Source: Streptomyces caniscabiei | GTDB lineage: Bacteria > Actinomycetota > Actinomycetes > Streptomycetales > Streptomycetaceae | Assembly: GCF_014930365.1 (NCBI RefSeq) | Contig: NZ_JABXWI010000012.1 | Span: 298,137 to 362,136, forward strand | DNA length: 64,000 nucleotides | Reading direction: 5' to 3' | The notes under the pieces: model-generated | The model's input: only the letters and a program-made list of their open reading frames with translations | Databases searched by the model: none | Told to the model about the DNA's origin: nothing | Made by a program: the position numbers and the translations under genes | In this document: piece by piece, positions 51,490-60,303 of the stretch | How the letters are laid out: each line of letters begins with the position of its first letter | How positions within the stretch are numbered: position 1 is the stretch's first letter

Positions 51490-51704
51490 AGGGATCGATC
51501 GTAGGGACGGACAGGCGGGCGTGTCACCGGCATGTCGTATTCTGAGACGCGATCGTCCGGAATGTGGGATGGAGTGACTGTCGAGGCTGTGGTGGTGGGG
51601 CCGCCGGGCCCTTGTAGCCGTCGTCACATCTGCGGTGCGGACGGCGTTGTCTCGCCTTTCGGACACCGCGAGAGTACGCCCACGGGGGTGAGCCGACCGT
51701 CGTC

Positions 51705-52439
51705 CTACCCCGCCAGCCTGACGTTCGAACCCCGCACCGTGATGTCCACACCGTCCGGCGCCGCCTCGACCTTGTCGAGCTTGATGCCGCCGGGGAGGTT
51801 GTCGATGGCCTGCTGGAAGTCGGTGATCGAACGGACGACGTTCTCGGCGAGGTCGGCGCCGCCCAGGCTGGGCAGGGAGTCGGCCTGCACCTCGACCTTG
51901 TCGCCCTTGACGCTGACGGTGCTGAGGACGGAGACGGTCTGCGGGTCGAGGGCCGGCGGGTCGATCTCGACGTTGACCTTGATCTTGCCCTTGCCGCCGT
52001 CGGAGAGGCCGACGACGCGGGCGGTGAAGCCGAGCCCCACGTCGGTGGGCTCCGACTTGGCGGCCTTCAGGAGCTCGTCGTACGAGATGGTCGCGGTGCC
52101 GGTGGCGCTGGTGGCCGTGGCGGAGCTGTAGTCGCTGGAGAAGGCGACGCCGCGCATGTTCGCCTTCAGATCGGCGATGCGGATGCTCTCGTCGGGCTTG
52201 CCGGTGCTCGCCTCGAAGTTCTCGATGCCGACCTCGACGTCGTCCAGTTCGCCGCCCGCGACCTGGGTGAGGAACGGGAAGCCCTTGATGGACACGTCCG
52301 GGGTGCTCGTCAGGCCCTCGCTCGCCTTCAGCTGCTGGGCCGCCTCGTCCTCGGCGAAACCGACGGCCACGCGGTCGGCGACGACGAAGAGGCCGCCCAG
52401 GATCACGGCGACGATGACAAGTATTCGCAGTGCGCGCAT
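51705..52439 (-). CDS. DUF2993 (LmeA-like) exported protein
   Basis: The 244-residue protein has an N-terminal signal or anchor (MRALRILVIVAVILGGLFVVADRVA) and a DUF2993 domain (IKGFPFLTQVAGGELDDVEVGIENF and VKGDKVEVQADSL). Mycobacterial LmeA in this family is a periplasmic protein involved in lipomannan and envelope maintenance. The exact role in Streptomyces is not known. Confidence 0.88.
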   Translation of the reverse strand: MRALRILVIVAVILGGLFVVADRVAVGFAEDEAAQQLKASEGLTSTPDVSIKGFPFLTQVAGGELDDVEVGIENFEASTGKPDESIRIADLKANMRGVAFSSDYSSATATSATGTATISYDELLKAAKSEPTDVGLGFTARVVGLSDGGKGKIKVNVEIDPPALDPQTVSVLSTVSVKGDKVEVQADSLPSLGGADLAENVVRSITDFQQAIDNLPGGIKLDKVEAAPDGVDITVRGSNVRLAG

Positions 52440-52610
52440 CTCTCGGTGTTCCCCACGTAGTCCACTCGGCGGCCGAACGGTATCTACGCGAGGGTAATCG
52501 GGCGGGGGCGGGGGCGGGGTGAAGTGGCCCGCCTTGTTGATCAGCTGTGACAGGGGTGCGGTGTCGGGTGCGTGGTCGGGTGCGTGGTCGGGTGCGGCTC
52601 CGGTGGGACT

Positions 52611-52672
52611 TCTCGCGCAGTTCCCCGCGCCCCTGAAAAGCAGGGGCTGCGCCCCGTGCTTTTCAGGGGCGC
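52611..52672. repeat. Dispersed inverted repeat, copy 3
   Basis: The core TCGCGCAGTTCCCCGCGCCC leads into a perfect 13-bp stem (CCCCTGAAAAGCA, 52630-52642, with TGCTTTTCAGGGG, 52657-52669) enclosing GGGGC-TGC-GCCCC. Just upstream, GTGGTCGGGTGC repeats in tandem (about 52560-52595). Confidence 0.85.
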
Positions 52673-52699
52673 AGGGCCTGATCTTTTAGGGGCGTCTCG

Positions 52700-53905
52700 T
52701 CAGACCAACGCGCGGCCCAGCAGATACACCGCCGGCGCCGCAGCCGTCAGCGGCAGCGCCACCCCCGCGGTGAAGTGGACGAAGCGAGAGGGGTAGTCGT
52801 AGGCGGCGACCCGGTGGCCGATGAGCGCGCAGAGACCGGCACCGGCCCCGAGCAGCGCACCGGACGTCCCCAGATCCGTCGCACCACCGGCGGCGATACC
52901 CCCACCCGTGGCCGCCAGCAGCGCGACGACCACCGAGGCCGCAGTGGGCAGCGGCAGCGCGCGGGCCAGTACGGCCGCCGCGACCGCGGCCCCGCCGACC
53001 GTCACCGCGTCCGCCGCGGCCGCCAGATAGCCGGTCGCGACGATCGCCAGCGCCGACGAGGCCACCGTCGCCATCAGGCCGTACATCCGCTCGTCCGGGT
53101 CCGCGTGACTGCGCAGCCCCAGCACGATGCCGAGCAGCACCCACACGCCGAGCGTCCCGAGGATCGCGGCGGGCGCGTGCTCCCGGCCGGCCACGAAGAG
53201 GGCCGCGTCCGACGCGAGGGCGCCCGCGAAGGCCAGCACGATGCCCTGCCTGGCCGGCCACATGCCGTTCAGCCGGAACCAGCCCGCCGCCGTCACGGCC
53301 TGGAGGACCACCAGCGGTACGGCGAGGGCGTACTCCCCGATCGCCGCGGCACCGGCCAGCAGCAGGCCCAGTACGGCCGTGATCAGCGCCGGCTGCATGC
53401 CGGGCTCGATGATCGGCGACCGGCCCTCGGCCCGCGCCCGCTGGGCGTCGGTGACCCGGGTGTTGCCGGTGAGGGTGGGCGGACCGTAGCCGGGCGCGGA
53501 AGGGGCGGCAGCGGCGTCCGGAGCGGCCTGGGACTGAGCGTGCGCCGGAGGCTGGACCTGCGGTTGTGCGTACTGCGGCTGCGCCTGGAACTGCGGCTGC
53601 GCCGGGGGCTGGTGCTGGGGCTGGTGCGGGTGCTGTGGGTCGTGCTGGGCCTGCGGGGCGTACTGGCCGGCGTCCGTCTGCTGGGGCAGGTACGCCGTCT
53701 CCGTCAGGTTGGCGGCGGGCGAGGTCCGGGGCTGCATCTGGGTCTCCCAGGTCTGCCCCTCCCACTGCTGGGCGTGGGCGGCCTGGCCGTCGTCGTAGCC
53801 CTGCCAGTGCGGCTGCGGCTGCGGCTGCTGGTACGCGTCGTAGCCCTGGTTGCCCTGGTGGTCGTGCCCCTGGTGGCCCTCGTACCCGTACGGCTGGTTG
53901 CTCAT
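52700..53905 (-). CDS. Multi-pass membrane protein with long Gln/Pro/His-rich N-terminus
   Basis: The 401-residue protein starts with ~165 residues of low-complexity Gln/Pro/His/Tyr sequence (YEGHQGHDHQGNQGYDAYQQ...), then ~9 membrane segments from residue ~175 to the end (PALITAVLGLLLAGAAAIG...AVYLLGRALV). No catalytic domain is recognised. The MoaD-like gene lies 10 bp upstream on the same strand. Confidence 0.82.
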   Translation of the reverse strand: MSNQPYGYEGHQGHDHQGNQGYDAYQQPQPQPHWQGYDDGQAAHAQQWEGQTWETQMQPRTSPAANLTETAYLPQQTDAGQYAPQAQHDPQHPHQPQHQPPAQPQFQAQPQYAQPQVQPPAHAQSQAAPDAAAAPSAPGYGPPTLTGNTRVTDAQRARAEGRSPIIEPGMQPALITAVLGLLLAGAAAIGEYALAVPLVVLQAVTAAGWFRLNGMWPARQGIVLAFAGALASDAALFVAGREHAPAAILGTLGVWVLLGIVLGLRSHADPDERMYGLMATVASSALAIVATGYLAAAADAVTVGGAAVAAAVLARALPLPTAASVVVALLAATGGGIAAGGATDLGTSGALLGAGAGLCALIGHRVAAYDYPSRFVHFTAGVALPLTAAAPAVYLLGRALV

Positions 53906-53915
53906 GATGTGGGGG

Positions 53916-54170
53916 TCACCCTCCTGCGAACGGCGGGAGCACCTCGACCGTGCCGCCCTCGGCCAGACGTACCGTCTCATGCGCACGGGTACCCACGGGG
54001 TTTCCGTCGACGAGGAACGAGCATCGTCGCAGGACTCGGTCGAGTTCGCCGGGGTGCCGGTCACGGGCGGCGGTCAGGGCGTCCGCGAGAGTGGCCGCGT
54101 CGTAGGGCTCCTCGGCGACGCCGGCTGCGGACTTGGCTGCGGCCCAGTAGCGGACGGTGCCCTTTGGCAT
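53916..54170 (-). CDS. MoaD/ThiS-family sulphur carrier
   Basis: The 84-residue protein has the ubiquitin-like beta-grasp fold and the essential C-terminal Gly-Gly (VEVLPPFAGG), which is adenylated and thiocarboxylated in molybdopterin or thiamine synthesis. The neighbours do not show which pathway it serves. It is followed closely by the membrane protein gene. Confidence 0.9.
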   Translation of the reverse strand: MPKGTVRYWAAAKSAAGVAEEPYDAATLADALTAARDRHPGELDRVLRRCSFLVDGNPVGTRAHETVRLAEGGTVEVLPPFAGG

Positions 54171-54201
54171 CTGCGTTCCTCTTGTATGAGTCGTGACGGG
54201 G

Positions 54202-55131
54202 TCAGGCTACGCCCCTGTCCGCGACCCCTTTCACCACCCACTCCCCGATCCTCTCCAGCAATTCCACGCTCGCCGCGTTCTCCGCGTGGCCCATCCCCCG
54301 CTCCAGCCAGAGTTCCCCGTCGTCGCCCGCCGCAGCGGCCAGCATCTCCGGGTGGTCGAGCGGGAAATAGCCGTCCCGGTCGCCGTGGACTATCAGCAGG
54401 GGGGTCGGGGCGATGAGGGGCACGGATTCCACCGGGGAGAGGGGGACGGGATCCCAGTCGCGGTGGTGGATACGGGTGCGGAAACCGTAGCGGCCGAGGA
54501 GGCGGCCCTCGGGGCGGGTGATGAGCCAGTGGACCCGGCGCATGGGGGCCGTGCCCCGGTAGTACCAGCGGGCCGGGGCGCTGACCGAGACGACGGCGTC
54601 CGTGTCTGGGCCGACTACGGCGTCCGTGGCCTCATCGACATCGACGACCGTGTCCGGTCGGGCCGCGTGGCGCAGGACGACCGAGCCGCCCATGGAGAAG
54701 CCGACGGTGGCGACGCGCGTGTGGCCGAGTTCACGGGCCCAGCGGACCGCCGCCGCGAGGTCGAGCACCTCACGGTCGCCGACCGTGGAGAGGCCGCCGG
54801 AGCGTCCGTGGCCCCGGAAGGAGAAGGTGACGACGGACCCGTACCGGGCGAACGCCTCCGCCACCCTTCGAACGTACGGACGATCGACGTCGCCCGTGAA
54901 GCCGTGCGCGACGACGACGGCCAGGTGGCCGGAGGGTGGAGTTCCGGTGTCGTCCGGGCCGTTGTATACAACGGCTTTCGGATCGTATACGGCCTCGATA
55001 TTCACCCCGTCGTCAGTCCGCAGAAACCTGCGCAAAGGGGTTCGCGGAGGTCCCGAAACGGTTCGAGGGGCCGTCTCAGAGTTCGGGATGTCGAAAGATC
55101 GCGTCACATGGCCTGCCGGACCAGCACTCAT
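54202..55131 (-). CDS. Alpha/beta hydrolase
   Basis: The ATG at 55131 gives 309 residues. The nucleophile elbow is GFSMGG, the oxyanion region is VVVAHGFTGD, and the acid and His are in LLIVHGDRDGYFP and ERGMGHAENAA. A peptide linker (GPDDTGTPPSGH) follows a variable N-terminus. It could be an esterase or acyl hydrolase. GTTGTATACAAC (54961-54972), rare in this genome, lies within it. Confidence 0.88.
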   Translation of the reverse strand: MSAGPAGHVTRSFDIPNSETAPRTVSGPPRTPLRRFLRTDDGVNIEAVYDPKAVVYNGPDDTGTPPSGHLAVVVAHGFTGDVDRPYVRRVAEAFARYGSVVTFSFRGHGRSGGLSTVGDREVLDLAAAVRWARELGHTRVATVGFSMGGSVVLRHAARPDTVVDVDEATDAVVGPDTDAVVSVSAPARWYYRGTAPMRRVHWLITRPEGRLLGRYGFRTRIHHRDWDPVPLSPVESVPLIAPTPLLIVHGDRDGYFPLDHPEMLAAAAGDDGELWLERGMGHAENAASVELLERIGEWVVKGVADRGVA

Positions 55132-55290
55132 GTGGGCTATTCTGCTGGACAGAGGACTCGGGCAATGTCGCCCCCGGGTCCTTTCGTGCTTTAGGCAAGC
55201 TTGTATACGAGCGGAAAAACGCCAGGTGACCGCAGCTGTACGAGCCGCCGCCACACGCGTCCTCGCAGGGACCGAGGAGGAACCAGACGC

Positions 55291-56070
55291 ATGAGTTCTC
55301 TGCTGCTCCTGACCAACGCCCTCCAGCCGTCGACCGAGGTGCTTCCGGCCCTCGGTCTGCTGCTGCACAACGTGCGCGTGGCGCCGGCGGAAGGCCCGGC
55401 TCTCGTCGACACACCCGGCGCGGACGTCATCCTCATCGACGGGCGCCGTGACCTCCCGCAGGTCCGCAGCCTGTGCCAGCTGCTGCGCTCCACCGGGCCC
55501 GGCTGCCCCCTCATCCTCGTCGTGACCGAGGGCGGTCTCGCCGCCGTCACCGCGGACTGGGGCATCGACGACGTGCTCCTCGACACGGCGGGCCCCGCCG
55601 AGGTCGAGGCGCGGCTGCGGCTCGCCATGGGCCGCCAGCAGATCGTCAACGACGACTCCCCCATGGAGATCCGCAACGGCGATCTCTCGGTGGACGAGGC
55701 GACCTACAGCGCCAAGCTCAAGGGGCGCGTCCTCGACCTCACCTTCAAGGAGTTCGAGCTCCTCAAGTACCTCGCCCAGCACCCGGGCCGCGTCTTCACC
55801 CGCGCCCAGCTGCTCCAGGAGGTCTGGGGCTATGACTACTTCGGCGGTACGCGGACGGTCGACGTGCACGTACGGCGGCTGCGCGCCAAGCTCGGCCCCG
55901 AGCACGAGTCGCTGATCGGGACCGTTCGGAACGTCGGTTATCGATTCGTTACGCCTGAGAAGGCGGAGCGCGCCGGGGACGACGCGAAGAGCAAGGCCGC
56001 CCCCTCAAAGGCGGCGGATGCGGACGAGACGGCGTCGCTGGACGCCGTGGAGATCGCGGCCGAGGCGTAG
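55291..56070 (+). CDS. glnR: Global nitrogen regulator GlnR
   Basis: GlnR activates nitrogen-assimilation genes such as amtB and glnA in Streptomyces. The 259-residue protein has an OmpR-type winged helix (~125-220, VLDLTFKEFELLKYLAQHPG...VDVHVRRLRAKLG). Its atypical receiver domain (MSSLLLLTNALQPSTEVLPALGLLLHNV) lacks the phosphorylation pocket, as is characteristic of GlnR. Residues ~225-259 are a Lys/Ala tail. The ATG follows GAGGAGG. No dedicated kinase is adjacent. Confidence 0.95.
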   Translation: MSSLLLLTNALQPSTEVLPALGLLLHNVRVAPAEGPALVDTPGADVILIDGRRDLPQVRSLCQLLRSTGPGCPLILVVTEGGLAAVTADWGIDDVLLDTAGPAEVEARLRLAMGRQQIVNDDSPMEIRNGDLSVDEATYSAKLKGRVLDLTFKEFELLKYLAQHPGRVFTRAQLLQEVWGYDYFGGTRTVDVHVRRLRAKLGPEHESLIGTVRNVGYRFVTPEKAERAGDDAKSKAAPSKAADADETASLDAVEIAAEA

Positions 56071-56164
56071 TGGCGGACACCCCGGGCGGCGTACGCACTG
56101 GTAACTCCCAGGTGCGCCGTCGTACGCCCTGCCCAGGGCCGGTCCATCCGCGTAGACTCCGCGC

Positions 56165-57187
56165 GTGGCCAAGGTGACTCGGGATGACGTGGCAAGACTG
56201 GCGGGTACGTCGACCGCCGTCGTCAGCTACGTCATCAACAACGGACCCCGGCCGGTCGCACCGGCCACGCGCGAGCGTGTCCTCGCCGCGATCAAGGAAC
56301 TGTCGTACCGGCCCGACCGGGTCGCCCAGGCGATGGCATCCCGGCGTACGGATCTCATAGGCATGATCGTGCCGGACGCGCGCCAGCCCTTCTTCGGCGA
56401 GATGACCCACGCCGTGGAGCAGGCCGCCGCCGAGCGCGGAAAGATGGTGCTCGTCGGCAACACCGACTACGTCGCCGAGCGCGAGGTCCACTATCTGCGG
56501 GCGTTCCTCGGGATGCGGGTCTCCGGACTGATCCTCGTCAGCCACGCCCTCAACGACAACGCCGCCGCCGAAATAGAGGCGTGGGACGCTCGGGTCGTGC
56601 TGCTGCACGAGCGGCCCGAGGCGATCGACGACGTGGCCGTGGTGACCGACGACGTCGGCGGCGCGAAGCTCGCCGTGGAGCACCTCCTCTCGCACGGCTA
56701 CGCCTACGTCGCCTGTATGGGCGGCATCGCCGAGACCCCGCTCATCGGTGACCCCGTCTCCGACCACGTCGAGGGCTGGCGGCAGGCGATGGACGAGGCC
56801 GGGATCTCCACGGAGGGGCGGCTGTTCCAGGCGCTCTACAACCGGTACGACGCGTACCAGGTCGCGCTGGAGCTGCTCTCGGGGCCGACCCGGCCGCCGG
56901 CGATCTTCTGCTCCACCGACGACCAGGCGATCGGGGTGCTGCGGGCCGCGCGCGAGCTGCGGATCGAGGTCCCGTCCGAGCTGGCCGTCGCCGGCTTCGA
57001 CGACGTCAAGGAGGCGGCCCTCACGGACCCGCCCCTGACGACGATCGCGACGGACCGTACGGGCATGGCCCGGGCGGCGGTGGACCTGGTCCTCGACGAC
57101 GGCATCCGGGTCGCCGGCTCCCGCCGCGAACGCGTGAAGCTGTTCCCGTCGACGCTGGTGGCCCGACGGTCGTGCGGCTGCGGCTAG
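56165..57187 (+). CDS. LacI-family transcriptional regulator
   Basis: From GTG 56165, the 340-residue protein has the LacI HTH (VTRDDVARLAGTSTAVVSYVINNGPRPVAPATRERVLAAI) and a periplasmic-binding-protein-like ligand domain (~60-335). The C-terminus is Cys-containing (ARRSCGCG). Its target and inducer are unknown. It follows glnR by 94 bp on the same strand. Confidence 0.9.
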   Translation: MAKVTRDDVARLAGTSTAVVSYVINNGPRPVAPATRERVLAAIKELSYRPDRVAQAMASRRTDLIGMIVPDARQPFFGEMTHAVEQAAAERGKMVLVGNTDYVAEREVHYLRAFLGMRVSGLILVSHALNDNAAAEIEAWDARVVLLHERPEAIDDVAVVTDDVGGAKLAVEHLLSHGYAYVACMGGIAETPLIGDPVSDHVEGWRQAMDEAGISTEGRLFQALYNRYDAYQVALELLSGPTRPPAIFCSTDDQAIGVLRAARELRIEVPSELAVAGFDDVKEAALTDPPLTTIATDRTGMARAAVDLVLDDGIRVAGSRRERVKLFPSTLVARRSCGCG

Positions 57188-57258
57188 CTCCGCCGGAGCG
57201 CACGCGGGCGCCGTAGGGGCTTGGGGTGGTGCGTTGTCGGCTGCGGGTTCGTCGTGGC

Positions 57259-57290
57259 TTGTCGCGCAGTTCCTCGCGCCCCTCAAAAGC
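57259..57290. repeat. Dispersed inverted repeat, copy 4 (partial)
   Basis: TTGTCGCGCAGTTCCTCGCG, then CCCCTCAAAAGC, carries one arm of the element without a complete second arm. It lies between lacI and the lipoprotein gene. Confidence 0.7.
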
Positions 57291-57325
57291 GCGCGCTTGA
57301 CGCGTGCCGATGCCCCTCAGACGGA

Positions 57326-57838
57326 TCAGACGGTATCGATCTGCCAGGCGATCATCCCGGTCGCTCCCTTGCCGCCGTCGACATCGATACGGAGCCGCTC
57401 GCTGCCGGGGAGACGCTGCTGGGTGACCGCCCCGTCACAGGGCACCGTGGCCTTCTGCCCGGCGCCCGCAGGCCTGACCACCATCCGCACGCTGCCGCTG
57501 CCGACGCAGACCAGCCGGAAACGGTAGACCTCGCCGCCGCCCGCGTTCAGAAGGGGTTCGGCGTGCACACCGTCGCCCACGCGCTCCGCCCCGGCCTCGA
57601 CCATGGTCCCGCCCTGAACGGCCGCGAGGGCGGCCTGAGCCTGTTCGGTGAGCTCGGCTTCCGACTGCGACGGCTCCGACGGCTCCGACGGCCGCGTCGG
57701 CTCCGACAGGCCCGATGATCTCGACGGCGTGGATGCGGCCGCCCCGGCACTTCCGTTCGACGTGCAGGAGGTGAGCAGGGCGGCCGACGCGACTGCGGCG
57801 CACGCGGTGAGCCATCCTCTGGCCCGCGATGAGGTCAT
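57326..57838 (-). CDS. Small lipoprotein of unknown function
   Basis: The 170-residue protein has a lipoprotein signal with lipobox LLTSC, a Ser/Pro/Glu-rich linker (PTRPSEPSEPSQSEAELTEQ) and a compact mature domain (MVEAGAERVGDGVHAEPLLN...) with Cys in RLVCVGSG and ATVPCDGAV. It is divergent from the HtrA-like protease gene. Confidence 0.85.
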   Translation of the reverse strand: MTSSRARGWLTACAAVASAALLTSCTSNGSAGAAASTPSRSSGLSEPTRPSEPSEPSQSEAELTEQAQAALAAVQGGTMVEAGAERVGDGVHAEPLLNAGGGEVYRFRLVCVGSGSVRMVVRPAGAGQKATVPCDGAVTQQRLPGSERLRIDVDGGKGATGMIAWQIDTV

Positions 57839-57995
57839 GAGGAAGTCTCCCAGTACTCCCCTTCGGTCTTTGCCTGTTTTCTCCGGTCTTCTGGAAGTCT
57901 TCGCGGGCGGCCTTTATATGGGGCGAACGAGGTTCTGGTGGGGTTCTCAGGGAGCGCTCAGGAAGGTCTCATGGTCGGGCGGCAGGCTCTGAGTC

Positions 57996-59111
57996 ATGAC
58001 CGAGAGCTTCCGCCGCAGCGGCGAGTACGAGAACCCCTACCAGGGGCAGCAGCAGCACTCCGGGTACGCCGAGGGCGGGACCCAGCAGCAGCCCGCGTAC
58101 CTCCAGCAGCAGCACGCCTCCGCCCCCGTGAACCCGGAGTGGCCGCCCCCGCCGGCGTACGACCCGGCGACGGCGGCCTCGGCGCAGGCCGCCCCCACCG
58201 CGCTCCTCACCGAGCCGGTGGCCCAGGCGCCCGCTCCGAGAAGGCGTACCCGGGGGCCGATCGCGCTGCTCGCGGCCGTGGCGTTCGTCGCGGCGGCGAT
58301 CGGCGGCGGTACGGCGTACGGCATCCAGGAGCTGACCGGCTCGGGCACCGTGGCCTCCAGCTCCACCAGCACCAGCGTGGTGCCGACCAGCCAGAAGGGC
58401 ACGGTCTCCGGCGTCGCCACGGCGGTCAGCCCGAGCATCGTGGAGATCAACGCCACCTCGAACGCGGGCGAGTCCACCGGTTCCGGTGTGATCATCACCA
58501 GCGACGGCGAGATCGTCACCAACAACCACGTGATCTCCGGCGCCTCCCAGATCAAGGTGACGACCAGCAACGGCAAGTCCTACACCGCCGAGGTCGTCGG
58601 CACCGACAGCAAGAAGGACCTCGCCCTCATCAAGCTCCGGGACGCCTCCGGGCTGAAGGCCGCCACGCTCGGCGACTCCGCCGGCGTGAAGGTCGGCGAC
58701 CAGGTCGTGGCGATCGGCTCCCCCGAGGGCCTGACCGGCACCGTGACCAGCGGCATCGTCTCCGCGCTCGACCGTGACGTCACGGTCTCGACGGACGAGA
58801 GCCAGGGCCAGCAGCAGGGCGGTGGCGGCGGGCAGTGGCCGTTCGAGTTCGGCGGCCGGCAGTTCAACGGCGACACGGGCTCGTCGACGACGACGTACAA
58901 GGCGCTCCAGACCGACGCCTCCCTCAACCCCGGCAACTCCGGCGGCGCCCTCATCGACATGAACGGCAACATCATCGGCATCAACTCGGCGATGTACTCC
59001 GCCGCGGACGCCACCTCCTCCAGCGCGGGCAGCGTCGGCCTCGGCTTCGCCATCCCGATCAACACGGTCAAGGCCGACCTGAGCACGCTGCGGGCGGGCG
59101 GGTCGGACTGA
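57996..59111 (+). CDS. Membrane-anchored HtrA/PepD-like serine protease
   Basis: The 371-residue protein has a Gln/Pro-rich cytoplasmic tail (~1-83), one membrane helix (~86-106) and an exported trypsin-like domain. The catalytic triad is H178 (TNNHVISG), D208 (KKDLALIKL) and S315 (NPGNSGGALI). There is no PDZ domain after it. Mycobacterial PepD belongs to this class and is controlled by MprAB; a similar two-component system follows here, which suggests conserved envelope-stress wiring. Confidence 0.93.
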   Translation: MTESFRRSGEYENPYQGQQQHSGYAEGGTQQQPAYLQQQHASAPVNPEWPPPPAYDPATAASAQAAPTALLTEPVAQAPAPRRRTRGPIALLAAVAFVAAAIGGGTAYGIQELTGSGTVASSSTSTSVVPTSQKGTVSGVATAVSPSIVEINATSNAGESTGSGVIITSDGEIVTNNHVISGASQIKVTTSNGKSYTAEVVGTDSKKDLALIKLRDASGLKAATLGDSAGVKVGDQVVAIGSPEGLTGTVTSGIVSALDRDVTVSTDESQGQQQGGGGGQWPFEFGGRQFNGDTGSSTTTYKALQTDASLNPGNSGGALIDMNGNIIGINSAMYSAADATSSSAGSVGLGFAIPINTVKADLSTLRAGGSD

Positions 59112-59199
59112 GGTCCGACGCTCCGACCAGGTCTTTTCCCCTCCAACCAGGTCTTTTTCCCTCCGTCCTGTCAGTCCCGCTGAGTCCAAGGAGTTCGAC

Positions 59200-59382
59200 A
59201 TGATCACCCAGGTCTCCCACACCGTCGCCACCGCCGTCGACCCGGCCGGACTGGGCCTCGCCCTCGCGGTGGCGGCCGAACTTCACCCGGCGGTGACGCG
59301 GGCCCCCGAGGTGGCGGCCACCCATGCCCCGGCCCGTCGCAACACGGCCGCGCGCCCGCGCCGACGTACGGTTCGCGGCTGA
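59200..59382 (+). CDS. Short hypothetical protein, possibly coding
   Basis: An AAGGAG site six bases upstream supports the ATG at 59200. The 60-residue product begins MITQVSHTVATAVDPAGLGLALAVAA and ends in an Arg/Thr-rich tail. Neither length nor composition is decisive. It lies between the protease and the response regulator genes. Confidence 0.45.
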   Translation: MITQVSHTVATAVDPAGLGLALAVAAELHPAVTRAPEVAATHAPARRNTAARPRRRTVRG

Positions 59383-59436
59383 TCCGGTTCGGCCTACTGC
59401 GCGGCCAGGGGACGTGCAAGGCTAGGGCGAACCCGC

Positions 59437-59480
59437 GCGCGCCCCATCAGGGGCGCGGGGAACCGCGCGAGAAGCCCCAC
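59437..59480. repeat. Dispersed inverted repeat, copy 5
   Basis: GCGCCCC-ATCA-GGGGCGC is followed by GGGGAACCGCGCGAGAAGCC, the same layout as copy 1. It lies just upstream of the MprA-like regulator gene, within its promoter region. Confidence 0.8.
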
Positions 59481-59562
59481 CGGACCCGCACCAGGCAACG
59501 CACGAGAACCCCCACGGCGCCCCGGCCCCCGCACTCCACCGCTTCCGAGGAACGAAGACCAC

Positions 59563-60303
59563 ATGAGCTCCGCCGAAGGCGCCCGCGCCCCCGAACCCCA
59601 GCGCATCCTCATCGTCGACGACGAGCCGGCGGTGCGCGACGCACTCAAGCGCAGCCTCGCCTTCGAGGGCTACGACACCGAGGTCGCGGTGGACGGCGCC
59701 GACGCGCTGGAGAAGGCGACCGCGTACCGGCCGGACCTGGTGATCCTCGACGTACAGATGCCGCGCATGGACGGGCTGACCGCCGCCCGCCGGATCCGCG
59801 GGGCCGGCGACACCACGCCGATCCTGATGCTCACCGCCCGCGACACCGTCGGCGACCGCGTCACCGGCCTCGACGCCGGCGCGGACGACTACCTGGTCAA
59901 GCCGTTCGAGCTGGACGAGCTCTTCGCCCGCGTCCGCGCGCTGATGCGCCGCAGCTCGTACGCGGCGGCGGTCGCCGCGACCGCCGAGGTGGACGAGGCG
60001 CTCACCTTCGCGGACCTGCGGATGGACCTGGCGACGCGGGAGGTCACCCGGGGCGGGCGCCCGGTGGAGCTGACGCGCACGGAGTTCACGCTCCTGGAGA
60101 TGTTCCTGGCGCACCCGCGCCAGGTCCTCACGCGCGAGCAGATCCTGAAGGCCGTCTGGGGCTTCGACTTCGAGCCGTCCTCCAACTCCCTCGACGTGTA
60201 CGTCATGTACCTGCGCCGCAAGACCGAGGCGGGCGGCGAGCCGCGGCTCGTGCACACCGTGCGGGGCGTGGGGTACGTCCTGCGACAGGGCGGCGCGGAG
60301 TGA
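59563..60303 (+). CDS. OmpR-family response regulator, MprA-like
   Basis: The 246-residue protein has a receiver domain (RILIVDDEPAVRD, phospho-acceptor D63 in ILDVQMPRMD, Lys in DDYLVKPF) and a winged helix (VYVMYLRRKTEAGGEPRLVHTVRGVGYVL). The start of the kinase gene overlaps its stop by 4 bp. The neighbouring HtrA/PepD-like protease matches the mycobacterial MprAB-PepD arrangement, so an envelope-stress role is likely. Confidence 0.92.
   Translation: MSSAEGARAPEPQRILIVDDEPAVRDALKRSLAFEGYDTEVAVDGADALEKATAYRPDLVILDVQMPRMDGLTAARRIRGAGDTTPILMLTARDTVGDRVTGLDAGADDYLVKPFELDELFARVRALMRRSSYAAAVAATAEVDEALTFADLRMDLATREVTRGGRPVELTRTEFTLLEMFLAHPRQVLTREQILKAVWGFDFEPSSNSLDVYVMYLRRKTEAGGEPRLVHTVRGVGYVLRQGGAE

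Noticed and set aside
54202..55905. A 567-residue fused hydrolase
   Set aside because: The upstream part is antisense to glnR. The hydrolase domain starts at 55131.
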